DNA of 64,000 bases from Halomonas stenophila (GCF_014192275.1 NZ_JACHXR010000003.1:358571-422570), one strand, 5' to 3'; numbered from the stretch's first letter, positions 45,917 to 54,801 are shown. Program-made: numbers and translations. The notes: generated by a model not told the origin, from the letters alone.

Positions 45917-48103
45917 TCAGCCGGAGGTCACCGGCTGGGCGCCGCCGCCGTTGCGGCCGCGCTGGTACAGGAACAGCGCCGTGCCGATGGCCAGGCCGGC
46001 CACGTCGCTGTAGATGCCGCCGTAGATCATGCACAGCGCGCCGATCAGCATCACCAGGCGCTGCCAGACCTTGACCGGGCCGAAGAACCAGGCCTGGACG
46101 GTGGCCGCCAGCAGCACGATGCCGAGGGTGGCGGTCACGCCGACCCGCAGGATCTGCAGCCAGGAGCCCTCCATCAGCATCGCCGGGCTGTAGAAGAACA
46201 TGAAGGGCACGATGAAGGCGGCCAGGCCGATCTTGAACGAGGCCACCGAGGTGCCCATGGCGTTGTCCCCGGAGATGCCCGCCGCGGCATAGGAGGCCAG
46301 CGCCACCGGCGGGGTGATCGCCGAGACCACCGCGAAGTAGAACACGAAGAAGTGCGCCACCAGCGGCTGGATGCCGATCGCGATCAGGCCCGGGGCGACC
46401 ACCGAGGCGGCCACCGCATAGGCGGCCGTGGTCGGCATGCCCATGCCCAGCAGGATCGAGATGCACATGGCGAAGAACAGCGCCAGCAGCTGGCTGACGC
46501 CGGCCAGGCCGAGCAGCAGCGAGGAGAAGCGCGCGCCCACGCCGGTCAGGGCGATCACGCCGACGATCAGGCCGGCGCAGGCGCACACGGCGATGATCTG
46601 GATCGACATGCTGCCGGCGAGTTGTAGGGCGCGGAGGATGGCGCGGATACCCATCTTGTGGGGCGACAGCCAGCTCACCACGGCCGCCGAGGCGGTGGCC
46701 AGGGTGCCGGCACGGATCACCGAGTAGCCCATGAACAGCGCCGCGATCAGGATGATGATCGGCGCGAACAGGTAGACCTGCTTGACCAGCTTCGAGAACA
46801 GCGGAATCTCTTCCTTGCGCATGCCGCGCATGCCCTTGCGGGCGGCCTCGAAGTCGACCATGCAGTAGATCGACAGGAAGTAGAGGATGGCGGGGATCAG
46901 CGCCGCCACGGCGATCTCGGTATAGGGAATGCCGGTCACCTCGGCCATGATGAAGGCCCCGGCGCCCATGATCGGCGGCATGATCTGCCCGCCGGTGGAG
47001 GCGGCGGCCTCGATGGCGCCGGCGCTGCGGGCCGGGTAGCCGACCTTCTTCATCAGCGGGATGGTCAGCGAGCCGGTGGAGACCACGTTGCCGGCGCTGG
47101 TGCCGTTGATCATGCCCATCAGCCCGGAGGCGAAGATCGACACCTTGGCGGGGCCACCGCGGGCCCGGCCGGCGGCGGCGAAGGCGAAGTTGACGAAGTA
47201 GTCGCCGACCTTCGAAGCCTGCAGGAAGGCGGCGAAGATGATGAACAGGATGATGTAGGTCGAGGACACGGCAGTGGTCGGGCCGAGTATCCCGGCATCG
47301 GTGTACACCTGGCTGAAGAAGCGCCCCACCGACAGCCCCGGATAGCCGAGGAAGCCCGGCAGGTAGGGGCCGATGAACACATAGGCCAGGAAGATGGTGG
47401 AGATGATCACCAGCGCCAGGCCGGCGACGCGACGCGTCAGCTCGAGGATCAGGGCCGCGCCGGCGATGGCCGCGTAGGAGATGCCCATCGGCGCGAAGGG
47501 GGTCCCGGTGGAGGCGCGCAGGGGGCTGTTGAACATCACCAGCAGATAGCCGGCGGTGGCGACGGCGCAGACCATCAGCACCAGGTCGGCGGGCGACAGC
47601 CGGTGGCGGTACTGGCGGTAGCTCCAGGACAGCAGGATGGCCGCCGCGGTGGCCAGCATCAGCGGGTAGCCGTAGTGGAAGGCCTCGATGTGCGGCTCGA
47701 TGCGCATGGCGCCGCCGCTCATGGCCTGCTGCATCAGGAAGACCTGGACCAGGGCATAGCCCGCGGGGATCAGCAGGGCGTAGCTCAGCCACGCCAGCCA
47801 GGCCGGTGAGGGCTTGTGGCGGTCGTCGGCGAAGCGGGTGCCGGCATAGAAGCCGTAGCCGAGGATCAGGGCGCCGCAGATGTGCACGATGCGAAACGAC
47901 CAGGTCTCCATCGGATAGAGGTTGAGCGACACCAGGTGAAAGCTGGAATAGACGATGGCCAGGGTGCCGAACAGCAGCCACTGCCAGCCGCTGTAGACGC
48001 GCCGGTTGGATTCCACGGCGTCGTCATCGACGCCTTCGGCGACGACGGGGCGGATCTCCTCGTCGTCGTGTGCGTCGGGACGGGGATCGTGAGTCTGGGA
48101 CAT
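45917..48103 (-). CDS. Fused TRAP transporter permease (4TM/12TM, TAXI type)
   Basis: This permease of about 728 residues fuses DctQ-like (residues about 40-210) and DctM-like (from about 215) parts, as in TAXI-TRAP systems. Hallmarks are the GLMGMINGTSAGNVVSTGSLTIPLMKKVGY loop, AASTGGQIMPPIMGAGAFIMAEVTG, and LLGMGMPTTAAYAVAASVVAPGL. The ATG at 48103 has AAGGG upstream; a GTG at 48112 is possible. It is downstream of the TAXI binding-protein gene, separated by a perfect hairpin. Substrate unknown; many TAXI systems carry dicarboxylates or glutamate. Confidence 0.92.
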   Translation of the reverse strand: MSQTHDPRPDAHDDEEIRPVVAEGVDDDAVESNRRVYSGWQWLLFGTLAIVYSSFHLVSLNLYPMETWSFRIVHICGALILGYGFYAGTRFADDRHKPSPAWLAWLSYALLIPAGYALVQVFLMQQAMSGGAMRIEPHIEAFHYGYPLMLATAAAILLSWSYRQYRHRLSPADLVLMVCAVATAGYLLVMFNSPLRASTGTPFAPMGISYAAIAGAALILELTRRVAGLALVIISTIFLAYVFIGPYLPGFLGYPGLSVGRFFSQVYTDAGILGPTTAVSSTYIILFIIFAAFLQASKVGDYFVNFAFAAAGRARGGPAKVSIFASGLMGMINGTSAGNVVSTGSLTIPLMKKVGYPARSAGAIEAAASTGGQIMPPIMGAGAFIMAEVTGIPYTEIAVAALIPAILYFLSIYCMVDFEAARKGMRGMRKEEIPLFSKLVKQVYLFAPIIILIAALFMGYSVIRAGTLATASAAVVSWLSPHKMGIRAILRALQLAGSMSIQIIAVCACAGLIVGVIALTGVGARFSSLLLGLAGVSQLLALFFAMCISILLGMGMPTTAAYAVAASVVAPGLIAIGIQPLVAHFFVFYFAVVSAITPPVALASYAAAGISGDNAMGTSVASFKIGLAAFIVPFMFFYSPAMLMEGSWLQILRVGVTATLGIVLLAATVQAWFFGPVKVWQRLVMLIGALCMIYGGIYSDVAGLAIGTALFLYQRGRNGGGAQPVTSG

Positions 48104-48140
48104 GGGAGTCACCCTTGGGTGAGGGACGAACGTGCGGGGG

Positions 48141-48169
48141 GCGATCCCGCGTCGGGGACGCGGGATCGC
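48141..48169 (-). promoter_or_regulatory. Perfect 13-bp stem-loop between TAXI binding protein and permease
   Basis: GCGATCCCGCGTC and GACGCGGGATCGC pair perfectly around GGG in the 80-bp gap. With no U-run it probably protects the upstream mRNA 3' end or attenuates read-through, so that binding protein exceeds permease. Confidence 0.65.
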
Positions 48170-48183
48170 GGGTGGTCAATGGC

Positions 48184-49161
48184 TCAGAGCTTCAGGTCGG
48201 CGGGAATCTCGTAGCCGTTCTCCTCGTACCAGCGCACCGCACCCGGGTGGAACGGCAGCACGGTGTTGTACTCGATGTTCTCCGGCACGCTGAACTGGGC
48301 GCTGCGATGGATGTCGCGCATCCTGTCGTTGTTCTCCATGCTCAGCTTGGTGATTTCGTAGACGAAATCCTCCGGCAGGTCACAGCCGGCGATGGTGAAG
48401 TTCCACATGGAGACGGCGCGGGCATCTTCCTCGAGGGTCTGGTAGGTGCTGGCCGGGATCTGGAACGGCGACACCGGGAAGGCGTCGATGACTTGCTGCT
48501 GTTCCTCCTCGGTGAATTCGATGATGTTGACGTCGGTCTGCACCTCGAGCTGGCTGACCGCCGGGATCGGGATGCCCGCGGCGAAGGCGATGACGTCGAT
48601 CAGGCCGTCCTGCAGCTGGCCCCCCAGGTCGTTCCAGCCGCCGTTGCGGCGTTCGAAGTTCACGCCCAGCTCCTCGAGGATGGCCGGGAAGTAGGTGTCG
48701 GAGGTGGAAGCCGCCGGGCCGAAGCCGATGGTGGCGCCGTCGGGGATGTCGGAGATCGACTCGATGCCGCTGTTGGCGAGGGTGGCGATGGAGAAGGGCG
48801 TCTCGTACATCGGGAAGAGTGCGCAGACGTTGTCCAGCTTCACGCCGGGTGCCAGCGGGCTCTCGCCGGCCAGTGCCTCGGCGGCCGGGCCCATGGTGGT
48901 CAGGCCCAGGGCCAGGTCGCCGGTGTGCACCAAGGCCAGGTTCTGGTTGGGGCCGCCGGTGACCTCGCCGCCGCCGGAGACACCCAGCTCGTCGGCGATC
49001 AGGTTGGCCCAGCCGGAGCCGTAGACGAAGTAGGTGCCGCCCTGGCTGGCGGTGCCCACCGTGAAGCTCTGCGGCCAGTCGCTGCGATCGGCCTGGGCGC
49101 TGCCGGCGATCAGCATGGCGCCGGCCAGCGTGCCGGTGAGGATCCGGGTGGTCGTGGTCAT
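48184..49161 (-). CDS. TRAP transporter TAXI-family substrate-binding protein
   Basis: This 325-residue periplasmic receptor has a signal peptide (ILTGTLAGAMLIAGSAQA) and the TAXI-type start SWPQS-like FTVGTASQGGTYFVYGSGWANLIADELG. It is the first gene of the transporter pair. A sigma54-like promoter and two inverted repeats resembling DctD activator sites lie upstream, so expression is probably controlled by DctBD, encoded 5.6 kb away. Confidence 0.93.
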   Translation of the reverse strand: MTTTTRILTGTLAGAMLIAGSAQADRSDWPQSFTVGTASQGGTYFVYGSGWANLIADELGVSGGGEVTGGPNQNLALVHTGDLALGLTTMGPAAEALAGESPLAPGVKLDNVCALFPMYETPFSIATLANSGIESISDIPDGATIGFGPAASTSDTYFPAILEELGVNFERRNGGWNDLGGQLQDGLIDVIAFAAGIPIPAVSQLEVQTDVNIIEFTEEEQQQVIDAFPVSPFQIPASTYQTLEEDARAVSMWNFTIAGCDLPEDFVYEITKLSMENNDRMRDIHRSAQFSVPENIEYNTVLPFHPGAVRWYEENGYEIPADLKL

Positions 49162-49244
49162 GGCGTTTCTCCCGTTCGGGTTATGGTTGTGCTCGGCCGG
49201 CCCAGGCGGAACCGGGTCGGCTGTCGTTCGACACCCTGACCAGC

Positions 49245-49260
49245 AGCAAGAGGTGTTCCA
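49245..49260 (-). promoter_or_regulatory. Sigma54 (RpoN) promoter of the TAXI-TRAP genes
   Basis: On the minus strand TGGAACACCTCTTGCT matches the -24/-12 consensus TGGCAC-N5-TTGCW with the exact GG-N10-GC spacing. The predicted transcript start near 49234 leaves a leader of about 73 bases before the binding-protein ATG. Confidence 0.7.
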
Positions 49261-49334
49261 TGACGGGGAAAGCCTATTATTTTCAGTAGGATGAAAAATC
49301 CTTCTGCGACTAAGGTCGAAAGGTCGGCGAGGGT

Positions 49335-49387
49335 GTGCGTCCGGGGATCCGCACGCCTGGGGGTATTCGCTGTGCGGAAATCCACAC
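49335..49387 (-). promoter_or_regulatory. Two tandem DctD-like activator sites upstream of the sigma54 promoter
   Basis: Site 2 (49372-49387) is GTGCGGA-AA-TCCACAC, a near-perfect dyad. Site 1 (49335-49354) starts GTGCG and ends CGCAC with a GTGCGGA half-site on its right arm. They are centred about 110 and 146 bp upstream of the predicted start, the normal range for sigma54 enhancer sites. The wording is close to the tandem sites I recall for rhizobial DctD upstream of dctA. An AT-rich stretch lies between them and the promoter. Confidence 0.6.
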
Positions 49388-49392
49388 GCTCG

Positions 49393-49500
49393 TCAGTCGA
49401 CGGCTTCCGGGGGCGCCAGGGCAGCCATGAGGCGACTGGCCTGGTGCAGGTCGTTCATCGGCAAGGCGGCCAGCCGTGCCTGGACGCGCCGGGCGGGCAC
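49393..49500 (-). CDS. Possible 35-residue small ORF (MPARRVQARLAAL-)
   Basis: After the yheV stop, the minus strand keeps a coding-like reading frame from GTG 49500 to TGA 49393, giving MPARRVQARLAALPMNDLHQASRLMAALAPPEAVD. Third positions are about 90 percent G/C, as in real genes here. There is a weak GGGGCAG before GTG. I do not recognise it. It could be a small protein, an out-of-frame remnant of a once longer downstream gene, or chance. Confidence 0.3.
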   Translation of the reverse strand: MPARRVQARLAALPMNDLHQASRLMAALAPPEAVD

Positions 49501-49528
49501 CTGCCCCGAGGTGCCGCGAGGCTCGGGA

Positions 49529-49771
49529 TCATGCCTTGGGGTCGAGGATCTTCACGGTCTGCAGGTCGTCGCGGTGCGGCTCCTCGCGTTCGCGGTTGAC
49601 CCGGGTCTCGAGTTCGGGCAACGCCTCGTCCTCGATGGGCAACTGCTCGAAGAAGTCGCAGCTGACGCAGTCCCGGTAGCGGATGCCGTGCTGCTCCCAG
49701 GCACGGATGCGATCCATCTCGGCACAGCGGGGACAGATGGCGCCGGCGATAAAGCGTTTCTGGATAGCCAT
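49529..49771 (-). CDS. yheV: YheV-family zinc-ribbon protein
   Basis: This 80-residue protein starts MAIQKRFIAGAICPRCAEMDRI and has a second cysteine pair (DCVSCDFF), giving a four-cysteine zinc ribbon as in YheV. An acidic helix follows (IEDEALPELETRVNRER). Function is unknown. It lies downstream of prlC, an order also found in pseudomonads. A truncated second copy of its 5' end is present between it and prlC. Confidence 0.85.
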   Translation of the reverse strand: MAIQKRFIAGAICPRCAEMDRIRAWEQHGIRYRDCVSCDFFEQLPIEDEALPELETRVNREREEPHRDDLQTVKILDPKA

Positions 49772-49820
49772 AGGGGCTCCTGAAGGGGGCCGCCGGAGCG
49801 GCGTAGGTGCATGTCGGGCG

Positions 49821-49910
49821 GCACGGATGCGATGCCGTTTCACCTCTCGGCACAGCGGGGACGGAGGGCGCCGGCGATAAAGCGTTTCTGGACGGCCATG
49901 GTGAGCTCCT
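49821..49910 (-). pseudogene. Truncated tandem copy of the yheV 5' end
   Basis: Bases 49821-49910 duplicate 49701-49780: both run from GCACGGATGC to the region before the start codon, and share CGCCGGCGATAAAGCG. The copy encodes MAVQKRFIAGALRPRCAER followed by a stop (49840-49899). One zinc cysteine is changed to Arg and the frame ends after 19 codons. A strong GAGCTC/GGAGC element is kept in front. It is most simply a partial tandem duplication, now non-functional. Confidence 0.75.
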
Positions 49911-49993
49911 GTCGGGGCCGTGGGGCCCGGTGGTACGTGGGGCCGATGGCCTGCCGCCGGGGCGGGCCCGGCGGCAGGCCGCGCGAGGCGGAC

Positions 49994-52042
49994 TCAGGCG
50001 GCGCGGATGCCGCAATGGCGCAGCAGCGGCTCGATGCTGGGCTCGCGTCCGCGGAAGGCGCGGAACAGCTCGGCGGCATCCCGGGAGCCGCCCCGCTCGA
50101 GGATCTCGGTGCGGAAGCGACGGCCGGTCTCGGGGTCGAAGATGCCGGCTTCCTCGAAGGCGCTCCAGGCATCCGCGGAGAGCACCTCGGCCCACTTGTA
50201 ACTGTAGTAACCCGCCGCGTAGCCGCCGGCGAAGATATGCCCGAAGCCGTTCTGGAAGCGGTTGAAGTCGGCCCGCGGCACCACCGAGACGGCGTCGCGC
50301 ACCTCGTCGAGCAGCGCCTGAATGTCGGCGGCGGACGGGGCGGCGGCCTCCAGGTGCAGGCGGAAGTCGAACAGCGAGAACTCCAGCTGGCGCACCATGC
50401 CCATGGCCGACTGGAAGTTCTTGGCCGCCAGCAGCTTCTCGAACAGCGCCTCGGGCAGCGGCGCACCGGTATCGACGTGGCCGGCGATCAGGTCCAGGCC
50501 TTCGCGCTCCCAGCAGAAGTTCTCCATGAACTGGCTGGGCAGCTCCACGGCGTCCCAGGCCACGCCGTTGATGCCGGAGATGTCGGCGACGGTCTGGCGG
50601 GTCAGCATGTGGTGCAGGCCATGGCCGAACTCGTGGAAGAGGGTGGTGACCTCGTCATGGGTCAGCAGGGCGGGCCTGTCGCCCACCGGCCGGGTGAAGT
50701 TGCAGGTCAGGTAGGCCACCGGCAGCTGCAGCTCGCCGGCCTCCAGGCGGCGGACCCGGCACTCGTCCATCCAGGCGCCGCCGCGCTTGCCTTCCCGGGC
50801 ATAGAGGTCCAGGTAGAAGCCGGCGATGGGCGCGCCGTCCTCCATGATGCGGAAGTAGCGCACGTCGGGGTGGTAGCGCGGCGCCAAGGCATCCTCCTCG
50901 ACGGTCACCCCGTAGAGGCGCTCGACCACCCGGAACAGGCCATCGACCACCCGTGGGGCGGGAAAGTAGGGGCGCAGCTGCTCGTCGGAGATGGCGTAGC
51001 GGGCCTCGCGCAGCTTCTCGCTGGCATAGCCCACGTCCCAGGGCGCGAGCTCGGCCATGCCCAGCTGGTCGCGGGCGAAGGCCGCGAGCTCGGCATATTC
51101 CTCCCGGGCCTGGGGCACGGCGCGCTCGGCCAGGTCCTCGAGGAAGGTGACCACCCGGGTGGGCGACTCGGCCATCTTGGTGGCCAGCGAGTAGTCGGCG
51201 TAGGTGGCGAACCCCAGCAGCTCGGCGAGTTCACGGCGCAGGGCCAGGGTCTCCTCCATGATCGGGGCGTTGTCGAACTGCCCGGCATTGGGGCCCTGGT
51301 CGGAGGCCCGGGTGACGAAGGCGGTGTAGACCTCGCGGCGCAGCGCGCGGTCGTCGGCGTGGGTCATCACCGGGAAGAAGCTGGGGAAGTCCAGGGTGAT
51401 GCGGTAGCCCTCGCGTCCCTTGGCCTCGGCGTTGGCCTTGAGGGTCGCCAGGGCGCTCTCGGGCAGGCCGGCCAGGCGGCTGGCATCGTCGAGGTGCAAC
51501 TGCCAGGCCTGGGTGGCGTCCAGCAGTTGGTTGGAGAAGGCGTTGGCGAGGCTCGACAGGCGGGCCTGGATCTCGCCGTAGCGCTGCTTCTGGGCGGGCG
51601 GCAGGTCGACCCCGGCGAGCCGGAAGTCACGCAGGGCATTGTCCACGGTGCGGCGCTGCCCCTCGTCGAGCTCGGCCCAGGCCGGGCCGTCCTTCAGCGC
51701 CTGCCAGGCGCGGAACAGGCCCTCGTGCTGGCCGAGCCAGGTGCTGTACTCGGAGAGCAGCCTGAGGCCCGTCTCGTAGGCGCCCCGCAGCGCCTCGTTG
51801 TTCATGGTGCCGTTGAGGTGCGAGACCGGCGACCAGGCCCTCGACAGGCGGTCGTTGAGGGCCTCCAGGGGCGCCGCCAGGCTTTCCCAGGTGGGTGGTT
51901 CGCGTTCGGCGCGGGCCACCAGGTCCTCGATGGCCTCGCGGTTCTCGGCCAGCAGGGTCTCGATGGCCGGCACTACCTGCTCGGGTCTGATCTCGGCGAA
52001 GGGGGGCAGCGAGTGGGAGTCGAGCAGTGGATTCGCGGACAT
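49994..52042 (-). CDS. prlC: Oligopeptidase A (M3 metallopeptidase)
   Basis: This 682-residue zinc endopeptidase has the active site TTLFHEFGHGLHHML (HExxH), the downstream glutamate region GINGVAWDAVELPSQFMENFCWE, and the C-terminal YYSYKWAEVLSADAWSAFEE. It degrades short peptides such as signal-peptide fragments in the cytoplasm. The length equals E. coli PrlC. ATG 52042 has GAGGT 5 bases upstream; a GTG at 52048 is rejected. It is followed by the yheV fragment and yheV. Confidence 0.96.
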   Translation of the reverse strand: MSANPLLDSHSLPPFAEIRPEQVVPAIETLLAENREAIEDLVARAEREPPTWESLAAPLEALNDRLSRAWSPVSHLNGTMNNEALRGAYETGLRLLSEYSTWLGQHEGLFRAWQALKDGPAWAELDEGQRRTVDNALRDFRLAGVDLPPAQKQRYGEIQARLSSLANAFSNQLLDATQAWQLHLDDASRLAGLPESALATLKANAEAKGREGYRITLDFPSFFPVMTHADDRALRREVYTAFVTRASDQGPNAGQFDNAPIMEETLALRRELAELLGFATYADYSLATKMAESPTRVVTFLEDLAERAVPQAREEYAELAAFARDQLGMAELAPWDVGYASEKLREARYAISDEQLRPYFPAPRVVDGLFRVVERLYGVTVEEDALAPRYHPDVRYFRIMEDGAPIAGFYLDLYAREGKRGGAWMDECRVRRLEAGELQLPVAYLTCNFTRPVGDRPALLTHDEVTTLFHEFGHGLHHMLTRQTVADISGINGVAWDAVELPSQFMENFCWEREGLDLIAGHVDTGAPLPEALFEKLLAAKNFQSAMGMVRQLEFSLFDFRLHLEAAAPSAADIQALLDEVRDAVSVVPRADFNRFQNGFGHIFAGGYAAGYYSYKWAEVLSADAWSAFEEAGIFDPETGRRFRTEILERGGSRDAAELFRAFRGREPSIEPLLRHCGIRAA

Positions 52043-52148
52043 GCGCACCTCGAAACGTGATGGGAAACATGCCTTAGATGCGGGCGGCCCGGGCGGGTTT
52101 CAATGTGCTAGGCTTGCGCCCTTTGCAACGACCGCCCGGAGCAGAGCG

Positions 52149-53489
52149 ATGAACGAGACCCTGGAGCGCTGGAGCAGCCGACGCGCCTTCATCCTGGCCG
52201 TGACCGGGGCCGCGGTGGGGCTGGGCAACATCTGGCGCTTCCCCTACATCACCGGCGAGTACGGTGGTGCGGCCTTCCTGCTCCTCTACGTGGCCTTCGT
52301 GGTGCTGCTGGGCCTGCCGGTGATGATGGCCGAGATCCTGATCGGTCGTGCCGGGCGGCGCAGCCCGATGCAGTCCCTCGGCCACCTGGCCACCCACGCC
52401 GGCCGCAGCCACCACTGGCGCTGGCTGGGGCTGTTCGGGGCCTTCACGGTGTTCTGCATCCTCTCCTTCTACTCGGTGGTCTCGGGCTGGTCCATCGAGT
52501 TCCTGGTCGCCGCGGTCAACGGCGACTTCGTCGGCCAGGGCGCGGCGGAGATCGGCGCCGGCTTCGACGCCTTCCTCGCCGATCCCGGGCGCATGACCTT
52601 CAACCACACCCTCTTTTTGGCCATGACCATGATGGTGGTGGCCGCGGGGGTGGCCAAGGGCCTGGAGCGGCTCAACAACCTGCTGATGCCGCTGCTCTAC
52701 CTGCTGCTGCTGGTGCTGGCCGGTCACGCCGCCACCACCCGCGGCTTCGGCCCGGCGCTCGCCTGGCTGTTCACGCCGGACCCCTCGGCGGTCACGCCGA
52801 CGGTGCTGATCGCCGCCATGGGGCATGCCTTCTTCACCCTGGCGGTGGGCGCCTGTGCATTGATGGCCTACGGCGCCTACATGCCGGACCACCAGAGCCT
52901 GCCCCGGGCGGCGGCCGGCGTCGCGGTGCTCGACGTCACCGTGGCGCTGTTGGCCGGCATCGCCATCTTCTCGGTGGTCTTCGCCCAGGGCATGGATCCC
53001 GGCGAGGGCCCCGGCCTGATGTTCGTGACCCTGCCGGTGGCCTTCGCCGACCTGCCCTTCGGGGCCCTGTGGCTGTCGCTGTTCTTCCTGCTGCTGCTGC
53101 TGGCCACCTGGACCTCCTCGATCAACCTCGCCGAGCCGATGGTCGCCACCCTCCAGGGCTGGGGCCTCGGCCGTGGCCAGGCCTCGGCGCTGGTGGGTGT
53201 CGCCGTCTGGCTGCTGGGTCTGCTGTCGGTGCTGTCCTTCTCGACGCTGTCCGAGGTCCGGGTGCTGTTCGGGATGAACGTCTTCGAGCTGGTGACCACC
53301 ATTCCGCCGGAGATCTTCCTGCCGGTGGGGGGGCTGCTGATCGCGATCTTCGCCGCCTGGGTGCTGCCCGGCCACGTCGCCCTGCGTGCCCTGGATGCCG
53401 GGCCCAACGGCTTTCGCCTGTGGCGGTTCCTGGTGCGCTGGGTGTCGATCCCGCTGACGCTGGTAGTATTGGTCTCGGGACTGATCTGA
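52149..53489 (+). CDS. Sodium-dependent transporter (SNF/NSS family)
   Basis: This 446-residue, about 11-12 helix NSS transporter starts WSSRRAFILAVTGAAVGLGNIWRFPYITGEYGGAAFLLLYV, the Na+ and substrate-site helix of LeuT-like proteins. It couples Na+ entry to uptake of amino acids or related solutes. The substrate is unknown. GGAG lies before the ATG. It is divergent from prlC and 15 bp upstream of the carbonic anhydrase gene. Confidence 0.92.
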   Translation: MNETLERWSSRRAFILAVTGAAVGLGNIWRFPYITGEYGGAAFLLLYVAFVVLLGLPVMMAEILIGRAGRRSPMQSLGHLATHAGRSHHWRWLGLFGAFTVFCILSFYSVVSGWSIEFLVAAVNGDFVGQGAAEIGAGFDAFLADPGRMTFNHTLFLAMTMMVVAAGVAKGLERLNNLLMPLLYLLLLVLAGHAATTRGFGPALAWLFTPDPSAVTPTVLIAAMGHAFFTLAVGACALMAYGAYMPDHQSLPRAAAGVAVLDVTVALLAGIAIFSVVFAQGMDPGEGPGLMFVTLPVAFADLPFGALWLSLFFLLLLLATWTSSINLAEPMVATLQGWGLGRGQASALVGVAVWLLGLLSVLSFSTLSEVRVLFGMNVFELVTTIPPEIFLPVGGLLIAIFAAWVLPGHVALRALDAGPNGFRLWRFLVRWVSIPLTLVVLVSGLI

Positions 53490-53504
53490 CAAGCGAGGTG
53501 CAAG

Positions 53505-54053
53505 ATGAGTGATTCGACGGCCATCCGGCCCTGGAAGGGCGTGACGCCGCAGCTGGGCGAGCGGGTCTACATCGATCCCGCCGGCGTGGTGCTGGGCGAC
53601 GTGGTGCTCGGCGACGACAGCTCGGTGTGGCCGATGGCGGTGGTCCGCGGCGACATGCACCGCATCCGGATCGGCGCGCGGGTCAGCGTCCAGGACGGCA
53701 GCGTGCTGCACATCACCCACGCCAGCGACTTCAACCCCGACGGTTTCCCGCTGACCATCGGCGACGACGTGACCATCGGCCACAAGGCGATCCTGCACGG
53801 GGCCACCCTGGGCAGCCGCATCCTGGTGGGCATGGGCGCCATCGTCATGGACGGCGCCGTGGTCGAGGACGAGGTGATCATCGCCGCGGGGGCGGTGGTG
53901 ACCCCGGGCAAGCACCTGGCCGGCGGCCACGTCTATGCCGGCAACCCGGCCAAGGCGCTGCGGCCGATCAAGGACAAGGAGCGCGCCTTCTTCCCCTACA
54001 CGGCCGGCAATTATGTAAAGTTGAAGGACGAGTACCTCGCGGCCCGGGGTTGA
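53505..54053 (+). CDS. Gamma-class carbonic anhydrase-like protein (YrdA)
   Basis: This 182-residue left-handed beta-helix protein has hexapeptide repeats (VVLGDVVLGDDSSVWPMAVVRGDMHRIRIG, then LTIGDDVTIGHKAILHGATLG). Zn histidines are expected in GDMHR, the LHITHASDF segment and IGHKAILHG. Many YrdA/CaiE relatives lack strong anhydrase activity. The prlC-side synteny with this gene is also seen in pseudomonads. Confidence 0.9.
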   Translation: MSDSTAIRPWKGVTPQLGERVYIDPAGVVLGDVVLGDDSSVWPMAVVRGDMHRIRIGARVSVQDGSVLHITHASDFNPDGFPLTIGDDVTIGHKAILHGATLGSRILVGMGAIVMDGAVVEDEVIIAAGAVVTPGKHLAGGHVYAGNPAKALRPIKDKERAFFPYTAGNYVKLKDEYLAARG

Positions 54054-54129
54054 GCCGCCAAGCGATTGTTCTCTCACGCCATCCGGGGCGATAATATGGA
54101 CGTTTATCCAGTTTTTGGAGGCGCCCGGG

Positions 54130-54776
54130 ATGGCCGATTTCCGCACCCATATCAGTGCCGCCGCGGGGGGCGGTGTGCTCCTGGCCCTGGCCGGCTGGCG
54201 AGCCGAGCTGTGGACCCCCGACCAGGCCCTGCCGCTGGCGGTGCTGGTCGCCTTCGGCGGCGTCCTGCCGGACATCGACTCCGACCACTCCCATGCCGTG
54301 AGGCTGATCTTCAGCGTGATGGCGGTGCTGGTCGTGGTGGCCGGGGCGCTGCTGCTGAGCCCCTGGCTGAACCTGGGGGCGCTGCTGGTGGCCTGCGGTG
54401 GCCTCTACATCGGGGTGCGTTACGTGCTGAGCCCGGTCTTCAAGCACTTCTCCGTGCATCGCGGCATCTGGCACTCGCTGCTGGCGGCGGGCCTGTGCGG
54501 GCTGGCCACCAGTGCGGGCAGCTACCGCCTGCTGGAGCTGGAGGCCGGGCTGGCCTGGGCCCAGGGGCTGGCGCTGGTGCTGGGCTGCTGCATCCACCTG
54601 CTGCTCGACGAGCTGTACAGCGTCGACCTCACCGGGGCGCGGATCAAGCGCTCCTTCGGCAGCGCCTTCAAGCTGTTCGCCTACCGTGAACCGTTGAACT
54701 CCGGGATCATGCTGCTGCTGGCCGTCGGCCTCACGCCCTGGCTGCCCCCCTGGGGCTCGCTGGGCGAACTGCTGTC

Positions 54777-54801
<25 letters not shown>
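54130..54801 (+). CDS. YdjM-like membrane-bound metal-dependent hydrolase
   Basis: This 223-residue protein has about five membrane segments and the DUF457/YdjM pattern: FRTHISAAAGGGVLLA, LPDIDSDHSHAVR, HFSVHRGIWHSLLAA and HLLLDELYSVDLTGARIKRSFGSAFKLF. The Asp/His clusters likely bind metal. ATG 54130 follows GGAGGCGCCCGGG. Its last 25 bp overlap the convergent dctD gene. Function unknown. Confidence 0.82.

Noticed and set aside
52074..54275. 733-codon minus-strand open frame
   Set aside because: Antisense to the SNF transporter and carbonic anhydrase genes; repetitive Gln/Gly/His-rich translation without any motif.
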